NCBI GenBank assembly: GCA_963710165.1
Contig: CAVPYZ010000002.1
Span: 1-64,000, forward strand
From: JACKIP01 sp963710165
GTDB taxonomy: Bacteria > Pseudomonadota > Alphaproteobacteria > Micavibrionales > Micavibrionaceae
Direction: 5' to 3'
DNA: 64,000 bases
Shown: piece by piece, positions 1-9,781 of the stretch
How positions within the stretch are numbered: the stretch's first letter is position 1
How the letters are laid out: every line of letters begins with the position of its first letter
Program-made: the position numbers and the translations under genes
The notes under the pieces: generated by a model
What the model was told of the DNA's origin: nothing
Databases searched by the model: none
What the model saw: only the letters and a program-made list of their open reading frames with translations

Positions 1-1416
1 GGTGTATCAGGGGTCGCCGAGATACTAAAGCCACGTGTTTGCGAAGTATTGATTCATTATTCAAACTGAAGCCTGTTGGAGATGTATTCGAAGTATCAAT
101 TGGATTAATAACATCTGTCTTAGGGATGAACGGATCACTAAGACTGCGTGTTTCTTGCCCGAGAGATATTTGGTTTTCAACTGTATTGCTATTTGAATTA
201 CTGGTTGTTCCGCTTTTTGAAATAACTGGTTCTTCAAGCTTTTATTACCTGCAGCCGTATCTACTGTTCTTTCACTACCAAACTTTGTCTCTAGGCCAGT
301 CTGAACAGTTTCAAGGTTCAACACATCGTTTTGAAGAAGTTCAGGACCATTATCTTCAACGGATTGAACTGTGTCCAAAGCTGCTTCTTCGTTTAAGTTC
401 TCCTGTGTGGCATCTTTCATCGATTTCTCTTCAGCAGATTGGCCCTCGCCTGATGTTTCAGCTGCGGGGTCTTCCTGTATATTTGGTTCCGCCGTTATTG
501 CCCTCTTGTGGTGCCTGTTTCGTTAATAGCGCTAAATAAAGAACCTGATACACCGCTGACAGAGCCGAATTTCTGGTTGATTTGCGTGCTGTCAATTTGA
601 CCAATATTAACAATTTCGCTTTCATAACCGGATAATTGAACAGTTTCAAATTGGTTTGATAACGTTGTTTCACCCGCCGCGTTACGAATGACGATTGCGC
701 CCTCTACCACAGTAATTTCATTTTCTACACCGTCAGGGTCAATTTTACCCGCGATAATCGTTCCGCGAATTCCGATCGAGCCCACTGGTGTTTCAATTTC
801 GACATCATCCGGATCATCGCGCCCGATTTCACCGCTTGTAAAAACAAAGACGCCTTTCAATACAGAAAAGCTGCTTGATCCCTCGGAAGTGCTTGGATCG
901 AATACATATTCATCAATGGCAAGGCGTGCATCTTCAGAAATGGCAAGTAATTCGGTCTTCTTTATGAAGATAATGTTAACCGCACCCTCGGCGTTTGTTT
1001 CAATGATGTCGCCTTCATATATTGGTGTGCCAAGTGTTATTGTTTCGACTGTGCCGTTCGTGCGTGTCACAGTGGCGTCGCCCGATAATTCTTTTACAGC
1101 ACCAACGGGACTGACGTCTGTTCCTGTTGTTGCTTGTGCAAACTGGTTTCCCTGAACAAAAGAATCCACCAGTTGCGGTGTTAATGCAGATCCTGTTTCG
1201 GATATAAGAGTAGGGGGCGTGTCAGAAGAAAAATATTCTTCAATAATAAGTGTGTCACCATTTTCCAATGTCAGTACCAGGTCGAAACCGTCACGCGACA
1301 AATCCGAATTTGATATAAACTCACTATTCTCTATACGTAATGTGTTTTGGCGATCCATCAAGTACGCTTATCTGATTTTGATCTGAGTGATTTTGTGAAA
1401 AATCTGTAATGGCCAT
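1..1416 (-). CDS. FecR-domain surface/adhesin-like protein, N-terminal part, frameshifted, runs off the left edge
   Basis: Only the N-terminal part is in the window. The clean stretch (about 495-1338) reads as a retention/FecR-type module: an acidic N-terminus with an ENGDTLIIEEYF strand, then a FecR core with VTRTNGTVETI, EGDIIETNAEGAV and ETPVGSIGIRGT. Such modules head very large secreted adhesins; the acidic, Ser/Thr/Asn-rich sequence below 495 fits that. I place the start at the ATG at 1416, preceded by AGGGGA, reading MAITDFSQNHSDQ. This needs one extra A to be removed in the AAAA run near 1340. Two more breaks lie near 500 (a GGG run) and near 245 (an AAAA run), where the sensible frame changes. 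Secretion and adhesion are inference; the repeats and C-terminal export signal are not visible. The neighbouring EAL gene makes c-di-GMP-linked surface attachment plausible. Confidence 0.6.
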
Positions 1417-1534
1417 TGTTAATCCCCTGTATCCCTAAATATGTATCGTGTATTTCAATACTCTTATAAAAAAGTTATCTACAATTTTATGGTAAATTTA
1501 GTTAATATGAAGTAATCAATTGATAAAATTTTAT

Positions 1535-2761
1535 CTATACCTTTGAATTGTCCCATGATTTTAGCAGTTTAACAACCTCATCTTCAGGTAGGGGCTTCGC
1601 ATAGTAAAAACCCTGTGCTTTGTCGCAACCCAGATATTTCAGCGTATCCACTTCTTCTTTATTTTCTACGCCTTCCGCAACAATGCTCATATTCAAGTTT
1701 TTGCCAAGACCGATGATGGAGCGGATAAGCTCGATGTTTTTTTCATTTTTAAACATATCGACGACAAAACTGCGGTCTATTTTCAAAATATCTATCGGGA
1801 AAGAGTGTAGGTAGCTGAGGGAGGAATAGCCCGTACCAAAGTCATCAATGGCAATATGCATACCTGCTTCACGGCACATCTCTAACGTTTTCTTCGCCGT
1901 TTCCGGTTGTTGCATCAAAATGCGCTCTGTAATTTCAAGGGTTAGTTGATTGGGCGCGACATCGGTAGCACTCAGGGTATTATAAACCGTATCAACAAAA
2001 TCTTCAGACGCGAAATCCGTGCTGGAGAAATTGACACTCATCGTTAAAAAGTCTTTCCAGCCTGACTTACTTTCAATTCTTTTTAATGCTTTGCAGGACT
2101 CATTTAATGCCCAGACACTGGCGCTGACAATCAAACCAGTTTCTTCCGCAATGGGAATAAATACTCCTGGGGAAATAAAACCACGCTCAGGATGTTCCCA
2201 GCGCATTAAAGCTTCAAAGCCGACAATATCGTTAGTCTTCATATCGATCAAAGGCTGATAATGAAGTGCCAGTTCGTTATTTTCCAATGCTTCGCGGAAT
2301 TCATTGGCCACTTTAATTGTTTCTACAGCGTCATTTTCTAATGCTACTTCTCGCTCCGCCTCTTCTGGGGAAGGAAAGCCGCTCTTATCGCTAATCTCGG
2401 TCTATGCGCGCTAGTGTATCGCGGTAACGTGTTAAAATAACCTGCATAATCGTTTGAAGCACAGGATCACTGGTACTGAGGCGTCTGTGAAAATCTTCAC
2501 GAGAAATTTCCAAAACTTTACATTGTTCAACGGCACGAACACTTGCCGTTCTGGGTTGATTATCAATAATTGCCATCTCGCCGATATGCTACCGGGTCCG
2601 CGCGTTCCGAATTTATGCGTACGTCCGTCTTCTTTTTTAATCAGAATTTCAACTTGTCCGCTTTCGATAACATAGGCGGTTTCGCCGCTCTCGCCCTGCC
2701 GCATGACGTACTCACCGACATTAAAAGATCTTGGTTTTTTTGATAAAACGTCAGGGAGCAT
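1535..2761 (-). CDS. Cyclic-nucleotide-binding domain fused to EAL-type c-di-GMP phosphodiesterase (two frameshifts)
   Basis: The upstream half (2761 to about 2410) is a cNMP-binding/Crp-like domain: FNVGEYVMRQGESGETAYVI, GQVEILIKKEDGRTHKFG, then after a break near 2590 GEMAIIDNQPRTASV. The downstream half (2311 to 1535) is an EAL domain with FEALMRWEHP, an NFS motif, ERILMQ, DDFGTGYSSLSYL, KIDRSFV and an EGVE loop, so the catalytic signature looks intact. The stop between the halves disappears with one frame change near 2400: an open linker (ISDKSGFPSPEEAEREVALE) then joins them without a gap, so I read one gene of about 400 residues. The reaction is c-di-GMP to pGpG; the N-terminal domain probably senses a cyclic nucleotide. 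The start at 2761 has no clear ribosome site and could be wrong. Confidence 0.7.
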
Positions 2762-2891
2762 GAGTAAATTTTTTGATTAAATGTTTATTTTTTTGAAAAA
2801 CCGCTATACCCTAAAGAATGTATAGATAAGTTCTTACTTTAATCTTAACCTAAATCAAATTTTTGCCAAGGTTTATTCGTTTTTTGTTCCC

Positions 2892-3281
2892 ATGGGTTTT
2901 TTAGACATATTATTTTTGTATATCGCATTTCGTTTGAAGCATTTCGTTTGTGATTTTTTGTTACAAAGTGACTGGATGGCGCTGAGCAAAGGCAAGCCCG
3001 GACGTGAAGGTTACACTGCGCTTTTTACACATACGGCAATTCATGCAACGGGAACGCTGATTATAATGCTTCTTTTGGCACCGTGGTATTGGTGGTTAGC
3101 TATAATTGATTTTATTGTGCATAGTGTTATTGACCGTATAAAAGGGCATATTACATTTAATGGCGGCTGGACAGTAAAAGATACGATGTTCTGGTGGTTG
3201 TTCGGTTTAGACCAAGAAGCCCACAACTTTACACATTTGGCGTTTATTCTGATAATTATTAGCGGATATGGCTTGACATAG
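2892..3281 (+). CDS. DUF3307-type membrane protein
   Basis: A 129-residue protein with several hydrophobic helices (about 5-20, 48-75, 105-128). The pattern KHFVCDFLLQSDWMA near the N-terminus, a TH-x-x-IHA segment, a D-x-x-x-H-x-x-x-D-x-x-KG segment and a late HNFTHLAF histidine motif match the DUF3307 family of small integral membrane proteins. The function of the family is unknown to me. The gene stands alone, divergent from the cNMP-EAL gene across about 130 bases, and its stop codon region overlaps the -35 box of the promoter that serves ribosomal protein L36 just downstream. No obvious Shine-Dalgarno sequence precedes the ATG. Confidence 0.7.
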   Translation: MGFLDILFLYIAFRLKHFVCDFLLQSDWMALSKGKPGREGYTALFTHTAIHATGTLIIMLLLAPWYWWLAIIDFIVHSVIDRIKGHITFNGGWTVKDTMFWWLFGLDQEAHNFTHLAFILIIISGYGLT

Positions 3282-3302
3282 CCTTGGCAATTCTTCTATA
3301 TA
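3273..3302 (+). promoter_or_regulatory. Sigma-70-like promoter of the L36 gene
   Basis: TTGACA (3273-3278) and TATATA (3297-3302) are separated by 18 bases, close to the housekeeping consensus. Transcription would start near 3309, giving a leader of about 30 bases before the L36 ATG. Seen directly in sequence; activity is inferred. Confidence 0.55.
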
Positions 3303-3339
3303 AGGTCTTCAAGTTAAGGATACCAAGGGAAATAGAGCT

Positions 3340-3465
3340 ATGAAAGTTGCAAACTCTTTAAAAACATTAAAAAGCCGTGATCGTAATTGCCGCATTGTGC
3401 GCCGCAAGGGTCGCGTATATGTTATAAATAAAATTAATAAGCGTTTCAAAGCACGCCAAGGTTAA
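3340..3465 (+). CDS. rpmJ: 50S ribosomal protein L36, type B (zinc-free form)
   Basis: A 41-residue, strongly basic protein starting MKVANSLKTLKSRDRNCR and ending RFKARQG, the pattern of the longer type-B L36 that carries only one cysteine and so lacks the four-ligand zinc site. It is a component of the large ribosomal subunit near the peptidyl-transferase region. It is preceded by AAGGGA at 3325-3330 and a good promoter, and followed by an intrinsic terminator, so it is a monocistronic unit. The length equals that usual for alphaproteobacterial L36. Confidence 0.93.
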   Translation: MKVANSLKTLKSRDRNCRIVRRKGRVYVINKINKRFKARQG

Positions 3466-3492
3466 TTTTACCTTTTACCTAAAAGATGTAAT

Positions 3493-3517
3493 AGCCCGTA
3501 TTTTTGCGGGCTTTTTT
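3493..3517 (+). terminator. Intrinsic terminator after L36
   Basis: AGCCCG (3493-3498) pairs with CGGGCT (3507-3512) across an eight-base loop and runs straight into six T residues. It lies 28 bases after the L36 stop codon. Confidence 0.85.
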
Positions 3518-3638
3518 AGTTTTTCAATATTTCATATAAAAGCTTGTGTATTATTAAGGAGATTTTAAAAATCTCTGATGCATGATGTGTTGAAGTCTGC
3601 TACTTATTATTATCAACATCAAACCTAGATCATAAACT

Positions 3639-4679
3639 ATGTTTTCAAAATTATTTGGCTTTATGTCCGCCGATATGGCGATTGACCTCGGAACTGCAAA
3701 TACACTTGTGTATGTGCGGGATCAAGGAATTGTTCTGAATGAACCATCGGTTGTGGCCGTGTCCGTACTGGTGGGAAGAAAGAAATTCTGAAAGTGGGGA
3801 ATGAGGCGAAGCAAATGCTGGGCCGCACACCGGGCAATATTTTTGCTATTCGTCCGTTGCGTGATGGCGTAATTGCCGACTTCGAAGTGACCGAAGCGAT
3901 GATTAAACATTTTATTCGTAAGGTCCATAACCGCCGGTCTTTCGTGTCACCGAAAATGGTGATTTGTGTGCCTTCGGGCTCGACCGCTGTGGAGCAACGC
4001 GCAATTCGGGAGTCTGCGGAAAGTGCAGGCGCTTCGGAGGTGGATCTGATCGAAGAACCTATGGCGGCGGCAATTGGAGCGGGTTTGCCCGTGACTGAAC
4101 CGACAGGATCAATGGTTGTTGATATTGGTGGTGGAACGACGGAAGTGGCCGTTATTTCACTGGGCGGCATTGTCTATGCACGTTCCGTGCGTGTGGGCGG
4201 CGATAAAATGGATGAGGCCATTATTGCCTATATTCGTCGCGTGCATAATCTGCTGACGGGTGAAGGTACGGCAGAGCGTATTAAAAAAGAAATTGGCAGG
4301 GCCTGCGCTCCTGCGGATGGTGAAGGTCGAATCGATGGAAATTCGCGGACGCGATTTAATGAATGGTGTGCCAAAAGAGATTGTAATTTCAGAACGTCAG
4401 ATTGCGGAAAGCCTGGCCGAACCTGTAGGGCAAATCGTAGAGGCTGTGAAAGTGGCCCTCGAGCATACGCCGCCTGAATTGGCAGCTGATATTGTTGATA
4501 AAGGTATCGTTCTGACAGGTGGGGGCGCTTTATTGACTAATCTGGATCTGGTTTTACGCCATGCGACGGGGCTGGCTGTGACCATTGCTGATGATCCTTT
4601 ATCATGTGTGGCATTGGGAACCGGACACACTCTTGAAGAGCGAACAGCCCTTCGGTCGGTTTTAATCGGTAATTATTAA
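3639..4679 (+). CDS. mreB: Rod-shape-determining actin homologue MreB (two frame breaks)
   Basis: Reads MFSKLFGFMSADMAIDLGTANT, then the actin-fold nucleotide sites: DIGGGTTEVAVISLGG (phosphate 2), a LTGGGALL adenosine loop, and EEPMAAAIGAGLP. The assembled product is about 345 residues, normal for MreB. The frame changes near 3760 (after VVAVS, where two bases look surplus before ACTGGTGGG) and near 4330 (one surplus A before TCGATGGAAATTCGC). Outside these the sequence is typical and ends VLIGNY. MreB forms membrane-bound filaments that direct lateral wall synthesis, with MreC encoded 93 bases downstream. Loss of a normally essential gene is less likely than assembly error. No strong ribosome site is seen before the ATG. 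Confidence 0.88.
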
Positions 4680-4772
4680 TAAAAAGCCGAATCAATTCTT
4701 GCATGAAATTTCCAATATATTAAGATGCCTGTAATATAGTTATGGTCTAACTTATTCTTTTCGGGGAAAACA

Positions 4773-5627
4773 TTGGCGAAACGAACTCAAATTAAAAGTA
4801 CGGCACAAACGGCATTCTTTTCGGATATGCCGATCATTCCCGGTTCTATCTTTTTTTTATGTGTTTCTTCTATCCTTGTCATTCTTTCAGTTGTGAGCCC
4901 TAATTTGCTTTCAAACGCGCGAATGGCGGCGAGTGATGTTTTCTCACCCGTTCTGACATTGGTACGAAGCCCTTTTGATACGGCATCCAATATGATCGGC
5001 GATGCAACGGGTCTTGCGGCGCTTAAGGCCGAAAATGTGCGCCTTGGGGATGAAAATACTCGCTTGCGTGAGTGGTATCAACGGGCGCTTGCTTTACAAG
5101 TAGAGAATAAAGCGCTCGAGTCTCTGCTAAATGTAAAACTCGCGCCAGAGCTAAAATATACAACAGCGCGCGTGATATCTGATACATCCAGCGCTTATGC
5201 AAAGAGCCTTATCATTGCGGCAGGCGCAGAGCAGGGGCTAGCGAAAGGTCAGCCTGTTTTAAGTAGCGAGGGTGTTTTGGGGCAAGTGGTCGAGCTTGGT
5301 AATAACAGCGCCCGCGTCCTTTTACTCACAGACCTGAATGCGCGTATTCCCGTCGTTATAGAGAATAGCAACGTGCATGCGATTGTTGCAGGTACAAATG
5401 ACAAACAAGCCTCCCTCACACATCTTCCTGAAGATACGCAGTTTAAAAAGGGGAACAGCCTTTTAACATCCGGTCTTGGCGGCGTTTATCCTGCGGGATT
5501 GCCTGTCGGTATTGTGAGCGATGTAAGGAATAATGTTGTGTCTGTGAAACCTTATGCTGATATGAACCGTATTCACTTTGTACGAATTATTACCAATGCG
5601 GAAAACCCATATCTACGCATTAACTAG
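4773..5627 (+). CDS. mreC: Rod-shape-determining protein MreC
   Basis: A 284-residue protein with a cytoplasmic basic N-terminus, one membrane helix (about residues 18-40, SIFFLCVSSILVILSVVSP), a coiled-coil stretch (about 75-110, ALKAENVRLGDENTRLREW) and the periplasmic MreC beta domain (GQPVLSSEGVLGQVVELG, LLTDLNARIPV, LLTSGLGGVYPAGLPVG). It starts at TTG, with GGGGAA about seven bases upstream. MreC links MreB filaments to the periplasmic wall-synthesis machinery. mreD, the transpeptidase gene and rodA, which usually follow, are absent here; the next gene is convergent. Confidence 0.92.
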   Translation: MAKRTQIKSTAQTAFFSDMPIIPGSIFFLCVSSILVILSVVSPNLLSNARMAASDVFSPVLTLVRSPFDTASNMIGDATGLAALKAENVRLGDENTRLREWYQRALALQVENKALESLLNVKLAPELKYTTARVISDTSSAYAKSLIIAAGAEQGLAKGQPVLSSEGVLGQVVELGNNSARVLLLTDLNARIPVVIENSNVHAIVAGTNDKQASLTHLPEDTQFKKGNSLLTSGLGGVYPAGLPVGIVSDVRNNVVSVKPYADMNRIHFVRIITNAENPYLRIN

Positions 5628-6431
5628 ATAACTTTCATCAATGTCGCGAAATCCACGCTGCTGACTTTCAGCCATTGCTTATTCGTGGGCATATTAGAGA
5701 AAAGCGATAATAGATTTTGTTGTGTATCGCCAAGGTCGCGGGAAAAAGTCTCTAATTTCTCTGTGAAGCTATAAAGTGGAATTGTTGAATTACGATCATG
5801 TGATTCTGCAATTTGTGGCGATGTTTCAATGCCTTCAAATTTCTGATCAAAGCGCATATATACTTCCTCTAATGTCTTGGCGCGTTTGGTTTGCGGATCA
5901 AAGAATATGCTTTTATTCGCATTTGCGGCGCGTTCGAATAGCTCTGCCGCGGGGTTGTAACGGATTATCATCGCGTGCTTTCAAAAATGAAGCTGCACCG
6001 CCTGCACCCATAAAGTGGGCAAGATAAAGCTCAGTTGCGCCAACGTCACCTCCCCATGTTTTCTCAAGGTAGGCTTTATTTTCGCCTGCAAATTCTGCCG
6101 CCATGTTTGCCGCCAGTTCGGGGTCGTCACGCAGCTTTAGAAGCGTAGTTTTGCTCTGGTTTGTATCAATGCCGTATTTTTCACCATGCCGGTTCACCAT
6201 GTCCAGCCATGTGCTATTCAAAAACTGGTATAATCCACGTGCGCTACTGGTTTTTGCCTGCGCGTCGATGTCAAAGCTGCTCTCGACGCTGGCTTGTTTC
6301 ATCAGGTATCCAAAATCAATACCTGTTTTATCACTGGCGCTATATATTGCCTTTGTCACATCACTTCCCGCCTGCTTTGACATTGCGGCAAGGGCGTTAT
6401 TTCCATTCAAAAGTGTGCTTGATAAGTTCAT
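5624..6431 (-). CDS. Lytic transglycosylase-like (SLT domain) protein, one frame break
   Basis: The N-terminal half (6431 to about 5960) has the goose-lysozyme/SLT pattern: FGYLMKQASVESSFD with the likely catalytic glutamate, SSARGLYQFLNSTW, and a GATELYLAHFMGAGGA segment. It has no signal peptide or obvious membrane anchor. The frame changes near 5955 inside a CCCC run (KARDDNPLQ continues as PAAELFERAANANKS), after which about 100 residues of acidic, probably helical tail follow. Such enzymes cut the glycan strand of peptidoglycan to leave 1,6-anhydro ends. The gene converges on mreC with a four-base overlap of ends. Proteins of this shape are often tied to flagellar or envelope assembly, but the context does not show which. 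Confidence 0.72.
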
Positions 6432-6523
6432 ATGCTCGTCTAATATTTTTATTAAGTGTTATCTGCTATGATATTATAGTTTTAAGATTGCAAAGATGAT
6501 GCCAAGAATTATAAGGACGCTTC

Positions 6524-8140
6524 ATGACATATACCCCGCCCGTTGCCGATATGGCATATCTCCTTGAAAAAGTTGTCGGTTTTAGAGATCTGCCGCAGGC
6601 AGAGGACTTAGATAGTGAAACGGTTGAAGCCATTTTGGGGGAAGCCGCAAAATTGGCATCTGACGTACTGGCTCCGCTTAATTGGGACGGGGATCAATTC
6701 GGCGCCAAGCTTAAAGACGCAGAGGTCACAACTGCGCCCGGATTTAAAGAAGCATATAAACAATATACGCAGGGCGGTTGAACGCCGTTCCGTTTCCTGA
6801 AGAATTCGGCGGGCAGGAATTACCGTGGTCGCTGGCATTTCCCATTCAGGAAATGTGGCAAGGGGCGAATCTTTCGTTTGGATTGTGCCCGATTCTTAAT
6901 CAGGGCGCTGTGGACGCTATTCTGGAACATGGGACTGACGCGCAAAAAGAATATTATCTTGCCAAAACTGATTTCAGGCGAGTGGACAGGAACAATGAAC
7001 TTGACCGAGCCACAAGCGGGGTCTGATCTTGGCGGCGGTTAAATCCAAAGCCGAACCTCAGGATGACGGAACATATAAGATTTTTGGGCAGAAGATTTAT
7101 ATTACCTACGGCGAGCACGACATGGCGGAGAATATTATCCATCTTGTCCTCGCCCGTATTGCCGGATGCACCGGAAGGGGTGAAAGGGATTTCACTTTTC
7201 ATCGTTCCGAAATTTTTGGAAGATGGAACGCGCAATGATGTAAAATGTACGGGTTTGGAACATAAACTGGGCATTCATGCCTCCCCGACGTGTACGATGC
7301 AGTACGGTGATGATGGCGGCGCGACAGGCTATCTGGTAGGAGAAGCAAATCACGGTCTTAAATATATGTTCACCATGATGAATAATGCGCGGCTGTCTGT
7401 TGGCCTGCAGGGCGTTGCATTAGCCGAGCGTGCTACACAGCATGCCATGGCTTTTGCGGATGATCGTGTACAGGGCAAAGGATTGACAAGCGGGGAGCGT
7501 GTCCCCATATCGGCGCATCCGGATGTTGAGAGAATGCTGTTAACAATGAAGGCGCTCACCCGAAGCCGGACGCGCTATGACGTATGAGGCTGCTGTTAAT
7601 CTGGATAAGGCCAGAGCAGGAGATCAGCCGGCACAAACCAGAGTTGACTTTATGACACCTATCGTAAAATCATGGTGCACAGATATGGCGTGTGAGGTTG
7701 CCTCAATCGGTGTGCAGGTTCACGGCGGTATGGGTTTTGTAGAGGAAACGGGCGCGGCGCAATATTACCGTGATGCGCGTATTCTTCCGATTTACGAAGG
7801 TACAAACGGAATTCAGGCAAATGATCTGGTTTTTAGAAAAATATTACGTGATAAGGGCGCGGCTTTTCATGATTTTTATACTGATTTAAAAGCGTCGTTG
7901 AAAGATTATAAAGAAGCGGAGCAATCCCTATCAATTTTGGAAGACGTCATGACGGCTTTTAAATCACAAACCAATTTGGAAACGCTGGCATTTATCGCAG
8001 TGCCAATTTTAAACGGCTTGGGATATTTAAAGGGAGCGCAAATGATGTTAAAGATGGATGCGGAGTTGAAGGATTTTTATATGAAATCCATTTTACCAAA
8101 AGCGACATCGCATTTATTAATTGTCACCAATAATCTATAA
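6524..8140 (+). CDS. Acyl-CoA dehydrogenase with C-terminal extension (DmdC/FadE-like), several frame breaks
   Basis: Joining the successive frames gives a protein of about 535-540 residues: MTYTPPVADMAYLLEKVVGF at the start, PFPEEFGGQELPW, a NLTEPQAGSDLG substrate/FAD loop, ARLSVGLQGVALAERATQHA, GVQVHGGMGFVEETGAAQYY and the catalytic-glutamate motif PIYEGTNGIQAND, then an extra helical C-terminal domain. This is the layout of the long acyl-CoA dehydrogenase subgroup that includes 3-methylmercaptopropionyl-CoA dehydrogenase, but substrate cannot be assigned. Breaks fall near 6779, 6975, 7025, 7160 and 7570, several in GG/CC/GGG runs. All motifs are present once the breaks are repaired, so I read this as an intact FAD-dependent beta-oxidation-type enzyme with sequence errors. 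Confidence 0.82.
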
Positions 8141-8148
8141 TTCTGGTC

Positions 8149-8683
8149 TCAATAAAGTCCGCATTCCGCATGCGCTTTTTTCTGGACGATTTGCAATGTT
8201 CTTGTGTTGATTACTTTTGTTCGCATTAACATCTCGGGCACTTTCTTCGCATAACAATCGCAAATTTCATTCGGATCATTCCTATCTGCAATCACAGAGT
8301 TCCAGCTTAATTTTGCCGGCACATTTGCCAAAGTAAAATCCCTGCATTTTTTCCAGATCAAAACATTCACCATGAATAGCCGTTGTGATAATGCTTTGTC
8401 GTACATTCTGCAATTTTAAACGTTGCTCTAGAAACGTCATGGCATAACATTTACAGTCACGATGACCAGAGTCTTTATAATCTGCGCTACAGGTTTTGTG
8501 AACCTGATCCATTTCTTGTAAAAATTCTTTTTTGATTTCACTAGGCGGAGGCAAGTCAAAAACTTTATCTCTGCTAAGCGAATATTGACGCGTTTCATAC
8601 ATTTCTGACTGTGCATTTGCCTCACTTACGAAAAGCGAGATGAAAAGAGTGGCTACAAAAAAGATCTTAAAGCTGTGTGACAT
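8149..8683 (-). CDS. Small secreted cysteine-rich protein with two CxCYA repeats (one frame break)
   Basis: I do not recognise the family. It begins MSHSFKIFFVATLFISLF...EANAQ, a good Sec signal peptide with an ANA-Q cleavage site. The mature part carries two related units: CKCYAMTFLEQRL ending HGEC, and CDCYAKKVPEMLM ending HAEC, each with three cysteines about 30 residues apart. The second unit is reached after a frame change between about 8285 and 8330. The cysteine spacing suggests disulphides in the periplasm. I prefer the ATG at 8683 over an upstream GTG because the signal peptide starts there. Converges with the acyl-CoA dehydrogenase. Confidence 0.6.
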
Positions 8684-8720
8684 AATAATAATATAGCGTA
8701 TTTTTCCTCTAAAAAAAATT

Positions 8721-9655
8721 TTATTCACTGACTTTTAGAATATTGTTTCTTTCTAAAAGCTGTAAAGCGGCAAATGCCAAATCATCCTTTGATCTGTCTT
8801 TATGCAGAATATTAATGGTTTTAATACGTGCCCCTACCATATTTACTAGTTCCCTGCTATTTGGAACTTCGTTCATAAATATTTCTCCGTGGAGAATTTT
8901 ATATCCTGATCTGGCGATATTCATCAGCAACCTGTTTCCAGCTTCCTGGATATAGGAATATTTGGTAGAGGGGTGCTCTATCTCCTCCAAATCGTTTGCT
9001 TTGCGAAATCCCATGGCCGGATGGGACGTGCAAACCATTTTGAATGTGTTGCCTTTAAAATTTACAAAACAATAGGCCATCTTCTCGGATTGATCGCGTG
9101 TACTTAAATCCAGTTTTTCTGCGCCATCAATAATTTCTAGCGGTTTCTCATTAAATGGAATGTAATTTTTCTGCGCAATCGTAATGGGTTTTATAGATTG
9201 CGATTTGCGATTGACTTCATACATGCTAATGCCTGCTTTTTCAGCCAAGCGAACGGAAAGCAGATTAAAATGTTCTATACGTCGTTTTGCGAAGTCTTTT
9301 TGAAACCCTTTATGATCAATGTAAATATTATCAACACCTGCCTCGGCCATGTTTTTCACACAATTCGGGCAAGGGGGATCGGTAATAGCGATGCTTGCAC
9401 CCTGAACAGGCAGAGAGTTTTGAAACGCCGCCTCATAAATACACGCGGTTTCCGCATGAATAGTTCCGAGAAGACTTCCCAATGCGTTGTTCCCGTCCCA
9501 GTTTGCTCTCGATAAGCGTTGGCCATTGATTAACTTGCGAAAATAACCATCCATCTTTCTCATGAAAAATAGATGCCGCAATGCGATTTTGCGGGTGTGA
9601 CGATGTATTGACAATATCGACAGCTTTTTGAAGGGCGTTGAAGGGTAGATTTCAT
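8721..9655 (-). CDS. Cytidine/dCMP-deaminase-like protein with a degenerate second deaminase domain (frame breaks near 9490 and 9620)
   Basis: The N-terminal domain has the zinc-deaminase signature: HPQNRIAASIF, NQWPTLI, then GTIHAETACIYEA (His ligand and Glu proton shuttle) and DPPCPNCVKNMAEAGVDNIY (two Cys ligands). After about 50 linker residues the C-terminal part repeats the same layout (MAYCFVNFKGNTFKMV, TKYSYIQEAGNRLLM, FMNEVPNSRELVNMVGA), but HAE has become QEA and PCxxC has become PNSRE, so the second site cannot bind zinc. The clean frame starts inside the gene; the upstream HPQNR part is in another frame and joins it near 9490. A further change in the AAAAA run near 9620 links to the ATG at 9655. 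Probable reaction: deamination of a cytosine nucleoside or nucleotide; substrate unknown. Confidence 0.65.
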
Positions 9656-9781
9656 ATATTTAAAATTATCGTATTAAATGTGCATAAGATACTAAAAAAC
9701 CCCATATTTTACATATAATACATTGACTTTATTTTTCTTATTATATAAATATTTTGTAATATATTCAAAGGGAGATAGAAT

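Noticed and set aside
39..539. Long plus-strand frame opposite the FecR gene.
   Set aside because: It is antisense to real coding sequence, lacks a ribosome site and has no protein-like composition; the minus strand has the better explanation.
3560..3577. GAGATTTTAAAAATCTC hairpin upstream of mreB as a regulatory RNA.
   Set aside because: It is short, AT-rich and has no T run or known riboswitch features; I could not support a function.
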